Source: CAVXNP01 sp963763305 | Lineage (GTDB): Bacteria; Pseudomonadota; Gammaproteobacteria; Xanthomonadales; Rhodanobacteraceae | Reading direction: 5' to 3' | Assembly (NCBI GenBank): GCA_963763305.1 | Contig: CAVXNP010000001.1 | Coordinates: 2,232,001 to 2,296,000, forward strand | DNA: 64,000 bases | In this document: in pieces, positions 60,823-64,000 of the stretch | How the letters are laid out: every line of letters starts with the position of its first letter | How positions within the stretch are numbered: position 1 is the first letter of the stretch | The notes under the pieces: model-generated | The model's database searches: none | Told to the model about the DNA's origin: nothing | What the model saw: the letters and a program-made list of their open reading frames with translations, nothing else | Made by a program: the position numbers and the translations under genes

Positions 60823-62091
60823 ATGGCCAAAATCCTGATCAGTGGCGGTGAGCCGCTCCCGGCGAAGTCGCCGATCTCCGGCGCCAAGAACGCCGTGTTG
60901 CCCATCCTGGCCGCCTGCCTGCTGGCGGATGGTCCGGTGGCGATCGGCAACGTGCCGCACCTGCACGACGTCACCACCTTCATCGAGCTGCTCGGCCGGA
61001 TGGGCGTGCAACTGGTGCTGGACGACCGCATGAAGATCGCATGTCGACCCGACCACCATCGACCGCTTCGTGGCGCCGTACGACCTGGTCAAGCACCATG
61101 CGCGCCTCGATCCTGGTGCTGGGGCCGCTGGTGGCGCGCTTCGGCGAGGCGGAGGTGTCGCTGCCCGGCGGCTGCGCGATCGGCTCGCGCCCGGTCGACC
61201 AGCATATCCGCGGCCTGCAGGCGCTGGGCGCCGACGTCACCGTGCGAGAACGGCTACATCAGGGCCCGCGCCGAGCGCCTCAAGGGCGCGCGCATCGTCA
61301 TGGACATGGTCACCGTCACCGGCACCGAGAACATCATGATGGCCGCCGCGCTGGCCAAGGGCACCACGATCATCGAGAACGCCGCGCAGGAGCCGGAAGT
61401 GGTCGACCTGGCGAACTGCCTCAACGCGATGGGCGCGCAGATCGAAGGCGCCGGCACCGCCACCATGGTGATCCATGGCGTGGAGCGGCTGCACGGGGCC
61501 GACTACGACGTGCTGCCCGACCGCATCGAGACCGGCACCTTCCTGGTCGGCGCGGCGCATGACCGGCGGCAAGGTGCGCAGCCCGCAATGCGCGCGCCGA
61601 CACCCTGCGACGCGGTGCTGGCCAAGCTGGAAGAGGCCGGTGCCCACGTCAGCACCGGGCGCGGACTGGATCGAGCTGGACATGCGCGGTCGCCGCCCCG
61701 GGCGGTCAACATCATCACCGCGCCGTACCCGGCGTTTCCCGACCGACATGCAGGCTCAGTTCACCGCACTCAACTGCGTGGCCGAAGGCGCCGGGCGTGA
61801 TCACCGAGACGGTGTTCGAAAACCGCTTCATGCATGCGCACGAGCTGCAGCGCCTGGGCGCGGACATCCGCCTGGAGGGCAACACCGCCATGATCCAGGG
61901 CGTCGGCCAGATGAGCGGCGCGCCGATCATGGCCACCGACCTGCGTGCCTCCGCCTGCCTGGTGCTGGCCGGCCTGGTGGCGCAGGGCGACACCGTGGTC
62001 GATCGCGTGTACCACATCGATCGCGGCTACGAGAACATCGAGGAAAAGCTCGGCGTGCTCGGGCGCGAAGATCCGCCGCCTGCCGAACTGA
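60823..62091 (+). CDS. murA: UDP-N-acetylglucosamine 1-carboxyvinyltransferase (about eleven frame disruptions)
   Basis: First committed enzyme of peptidoglycan synthesis (enolpyruvyl transfer from PEP), ~420 residues after reconstruction. Seen in pieces: MAKILISGGEPLPAKSPISG, GAKNAVLPILAACLL, ASILVLGPLVARFGEAEVSL, the catalytic Cys loop LPGGCAIGSRPVDQHI, GTENIMMAAALAKGTT, APYPAFPTDMQAQF and VYHIDRGYENIEEKLG. Frame changes occur at about 61040, 61095, 61244, 61558, 61590, 61608, 61660, 61703, 61740, 61793 and 62070. The true end AKIRRLPN stops at 62089-62091. An essential gene this broken points to sequence error, not decay. Confidence 0.9.
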
Positions 62092-62092
62092 C

Positions 62093-62165
62093 AAGGTGGC
62101 GCAAGGTGGGCGCAAGGTGGGCGCAGGGTGGGCGTAGGTGGGCGTAGGGTGGGCTTCAGCCCACC
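62093..62165. repeat. GGTGGGCGCAA-type direct repeats ending in a GTAG REP palindrome
   Basis: Several copies of an ~11-base unit AAGGTGGGCGC begin directly after the murA stop and grade into the REP GTAGGGTGGGCTTCAGCCCACC (62144-62165), a near-perfect palindrome. It may act as murA terminator. Confidence 0.8.
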
Positions 62166-62181
62166 ATAACCAATAGAACGG

Positions 62182-62330
62182 AAAAGCCGAAAGCCGAAAG
62201 CCGAAAGCCGCATGCCAAAAGCCGCAAGTCGCAAGCCACAAGCCACAAGCCAAAAGCCGCAAGCCCAAGCCGAAAGCCGAAAAGCCGCAAGCCGAAAAGC
62301 CGCAAGCCGAAAAGCCGCAGAGCACAAGAG
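62182..62330. repeat. AAGCCG-based degenerate tandem repeat
   Basis: About 150 bases of 7-15-base units built on AAAGCCGAA, AAGCCGCAAGCC and AAGCCACAAG, lying between two inverted REP arms. No conserved spacer, so not CRISPR. Its composition (A-rich spacers in a GC-rich genome) is unlike neighbouring DNA. Confidence 0.9.
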
Positions 62331-62346
62331 CGGCAAGCGAAGAGCT

Positions 62347-62368
62347 GGTGGGCTTAAGCCCACCCTAC
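62347..62368. repeat. REP palindrome, inverted mate
   Basis: GGTGGGCTTAAGCCCACCCTAC is the reverse complement, with one change, of the REP at 62144-62165. The two arms flank the AAGCCG array as a BIME-like unit. Confidence 0.88.
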
Positions 62369-62401
62369 GCCTGGCCGGCGGCTGGCCCTCGGATACCGCT
62401 C

Positions 62402-63127
62402 TTACGGTTGGGGCGGGGCTGCGCTATCGGCGCTGGTCCGTACCAGCTGCATGGTCAGGTTGCCACCGTCGCGCTGGGCCAGTTTGACTGGCAGCAGGTA
62501 GCGGCCCGGCACGTACCAGGCGCTGAAGTTCTTTGCCGCATCGATGCGGTCCACGCGGACCGCGCGGAAGGTCCCGGCAGGCACCGTGACCGTTTCCTTG
62601 CCGCTGACCGCAAAGCGCTGGGTCTCCACGCGCTGGCGCACGGCGACCGGCAGGGCGATCTGCCGACTGCCATCACGCAACGCCACCCCGATGGCCAACG
62701 CAGTGGTGTTGCGCTCGACCATGCCCGGGGCGGTCGGGTACCGCTCGACGCCCTTGCCCTCGTCCACGCTGACCTGATGCGCTTTCCAGTCGGCGCTCAA
62801 ATGGCGCTGCTTGCGCTTGACCGCGGAATCGAAGCGGTAGTCGTAGCTGATCGCCTCGGGCAGGTCGCCGTTCCAGCGAAAGCGGGAAGTCTCGTCCAGC
62901 TCGGCACCAAGCAGGGCGGCAAGGCCCCCGGTGCCCTGCATGTGCTTGTGGTAGACCCATTGACCGTCTCCGGCCCGTTCCAGGGTGACCTTGGCCTCGC
63001 CCAGCACCTGCCCGTGCTGGAGTACCTGGTAGGTGGCCTCGAACGGTACCGGCGGTGCCGCCGGAGCCGGTCCGGCCAGCGCGAGCGCCGGGACCAGCAA
63101 CGAAACAAGCAGGATTGGATTCTTCAT
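62402..63127 (-). CDS. DUF3108 exported protein
   Basis: 241 residues with a signal peptide (ILLVSLLVPALALAGPAPA). The body VPFEATYQVLQHGQVLGEAK, FRWNGDLPEAISYDYRFDSA and KNFSAWYVPGRYLLPVKLAQ matches DUF3108, an envelope beta-sheet family of unknown function, commonly found beside purN/purM in this lineage. It follows purN by 53 bases on the same strand and may share its operon. Confidence 0.88.
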   Translation of the reverse strand: MKNPILLVSLLVPALALAGPAPAAPPVPFEATYQVLQHGQVLGEAKVTLERAGDGQWVYHKHMQGTGGLAALLGAELDETSRFRWNGDLPEAISYDYRFDSAVKRKQRHLSADWKAHQVSVDEGKGVERYPTAPGMVERNTTALAIGVALRDGSRQIALPVAVRQRVETQRFAVSGKETVTVPAGTFRAVRVDRIDAAKNFSAWYVPGRYLLPVKLAQRDGGNLTMQLVRTSADSAAPPQP

Positions 63128-63180
63128 GCGACCAGTGTGGCCGGCGGCGCCTGAACAGTGCGTTCCCGGTCACCGGGACA

Positions 63181-63829
63181 TCAGCTATCCCACTGCAGCG
63201 GCGCGTGCAGGCATGCGCCGTCCAGCAGCACGCCGTGTGCCTCCCATTGCAGGCGCCCGGCCGCTATCAGGCCGACCACACGGGTCAGCAGGCGATGCTC
63301 CAGCGGCAGCAGCCGCTGCGCCAGTTGGTGTTCGTCCTCGCCAGCCTCGATGTGCAGCACGGTGCGGGCGATCACCGGGCCGCCGTCCAGTTCGGCGGTG
63401 ACGTAGTGGACGCTGGCGCCATGCTCGATGTCACCGGCCTGCAGCGCCCGGCGGTGCGTGTGCAGGCCGCGGGTACTTGGGCAGCAGCGAGGGGTGGATG
63501 TTGATGATCCGGCCGGGCCACGCGTGCAGCGCGTCGGCGTCGATGATCCGCATGAAGCCGGCCAGCACCAGCAACCGGGCACCGCTGGCGGCGATGCGAC
63601 CGAACAGGTCCAGGTCGTATTCGGCGCGGCTGGCGTAGCTGCGTGGATCCAGCGCCAGGGTAGGGATGCCGGCCGCTTCGGCCAGGCGCAGGGCGCCGGC
63701 CTGCGGCTTGTCGCTGGCCACCAGCACGATCTCCACCGGCAGCTCGCCACGGTCGCGCGCGGCGATCAACGCGGCCAGGTTGCTGCCGCGGCCGGAGGCC
63801 AGCACCGCGATGGGCAGGGGCGGGGGCAT
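63181..63829 (-). CDS. purN: Phosphoribosylglycinamide formyltransferase (one frame disruption)
   Basis: Purine synthesis enzyme adding a formyl group to GAR from 10-formyl-THF; ~215 residues. IAVLASGRGSNLAALIAA starts the Rossmann-like fold; the catalytic Asn-His region is GRIINIHPSLLPKY, and after the frame change HYVTAELDGGPVIART contains the active-site Asp region. The frame breaks near 63477, where TACCCGCGG should read TACCGCGG (LLPKYRGLHTHRRAL). ATG at 63829, 20 bases after purM. Confidence 0.93.
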
Positions 63830-63848
63830 GCCGGGTCGATCCAGCGGT

Positions 63849-64000
63849 TCAGCCGATGCGCACGCGCTCGCTGCCCTGGGCGGGCACCACCTGGCCGATG
63901 ACCGAACAGGCCAGGCCATGGCTGGCCAGCAGGGTGGAGGCTGCTTCGATGGACGCTTGCGGCAGGATCACCGTGAAGCCGACGCCGCAGTTGAAGGTGC
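63849..64000 (-). CDS. purM: Phosphoribosylformylglycinamidine cyclo-ligase, C-terminal end (partial)
   Basis: Only about 50 C-terminal residues are inside the window: TFNCGVGFTVILPQASIEAA to VVPAQGSERVRIG, the C-terminal segment of AIR synthetase. The stop is at 63849-63851. Followed by purN on the same strand, the usual purM-purN order. Confidence 0.93.
   Translation of the reverse strand, partial: TFNCGVGFTVILPQASIEAASTLLASHGLACSVIGQVVPAQGSERVRIG

Noticed and set aside
62182..62330. CRISPR-like array
   Set aside because: Units of 7-15 bases vary in length and sequence and have no unique spacers; there are no cas genes.

Overview
The window is high-GC, densely coded gammaproteobacterial chromosome. 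Several traits point to the Lysobacterales/Xanthomonadales, most likely Rhodanobacteraceae: MetJ together with a SAM-I riboswitch on a metX-metB-homoserine dehydrogenase operon, GTAG-type REP palindromes, the order kdsD-kdsC-lptCAB-rpoN-hpf, and GTP-dependent PEP carboxykinase. This placement is inferred from gene content only. I see no rRNA, tRNA, prophage, insertion sequence or CRISPR.

Layout. 0-8 kb: electron-transfer flavoprotein genes (etfB, ETF-ubiquinone oxidoreductase) with two multidomain glycosyltransferases between them, then an amidase. 8-14 kb: an AlkB-like dioxygenase, glycine cleavage gcvT and gcvH, a MetJ repressor carrying a histone-H1-like tail, a TonB-family protein and a serine hydrolase. 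14-24 kb: a GMC oxidoreductase, an MFS-type carrier, a CBS protein, a GtrB-like glycosyltransferase, mtgA, hslO and a GAF-GAF-GGDEF-EAL protein. 24-31 kb: an outer-membrane-like protein, an ECF sigma / membrane protein / DUF4097 operon, pckG and a TetR regulator. 31-41 kb: an alpha/beta hydrolase and fadE, then a hybrid kinase-cheR-cheB-response regulator/GGDEF operon and a CPBP protease. 41-48 kb: prfC, a DUF393/DUF4166 pair, an EF-G paralogue, and small metabolic genes. 48-53 kb: a 2OG-Fe dioxygenase diverging from the riboswitch-controlled metX-metB-hom operon. 53-64 kb: an APC permease, the envelope cluster hpf-rpoN-lptBAC-kdsCD, bolA-murA, a DUF3108 protein and purN-purM.

The most notable system is methionine control. 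A complete MetJ ribbon-helix-helix domain (DNA-contact and SAM-contact residues present) is fused in frame to about 140 residues of AAKKP-type repeats, replacing the usual C-terminus. Two adjacent 8-bp MetJ boxes lie between the promoter elements of this gene. The same two-box motif sits against the -35 element of the metX operon, whose transcript begins with a SAM-I riboswitch. The operon therefore appears to be read by SAM twice: at the DNA level by a chromatin-protein-like MetJ and at the RNA level by the riboswitch.

Caution: many genes carry single-base frame disruptions, including murA (about eleven sites), the hybrid kinase (four), the CPBP protease, tonB-like, purN, bolA, ETF-QO and the EAL protein. 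Because murA is essential and most disruptions look like one extra or missing base in short GC runs, I read them mainly as sequence errors. Coordinates for those genes span the whole reconstructed gene.
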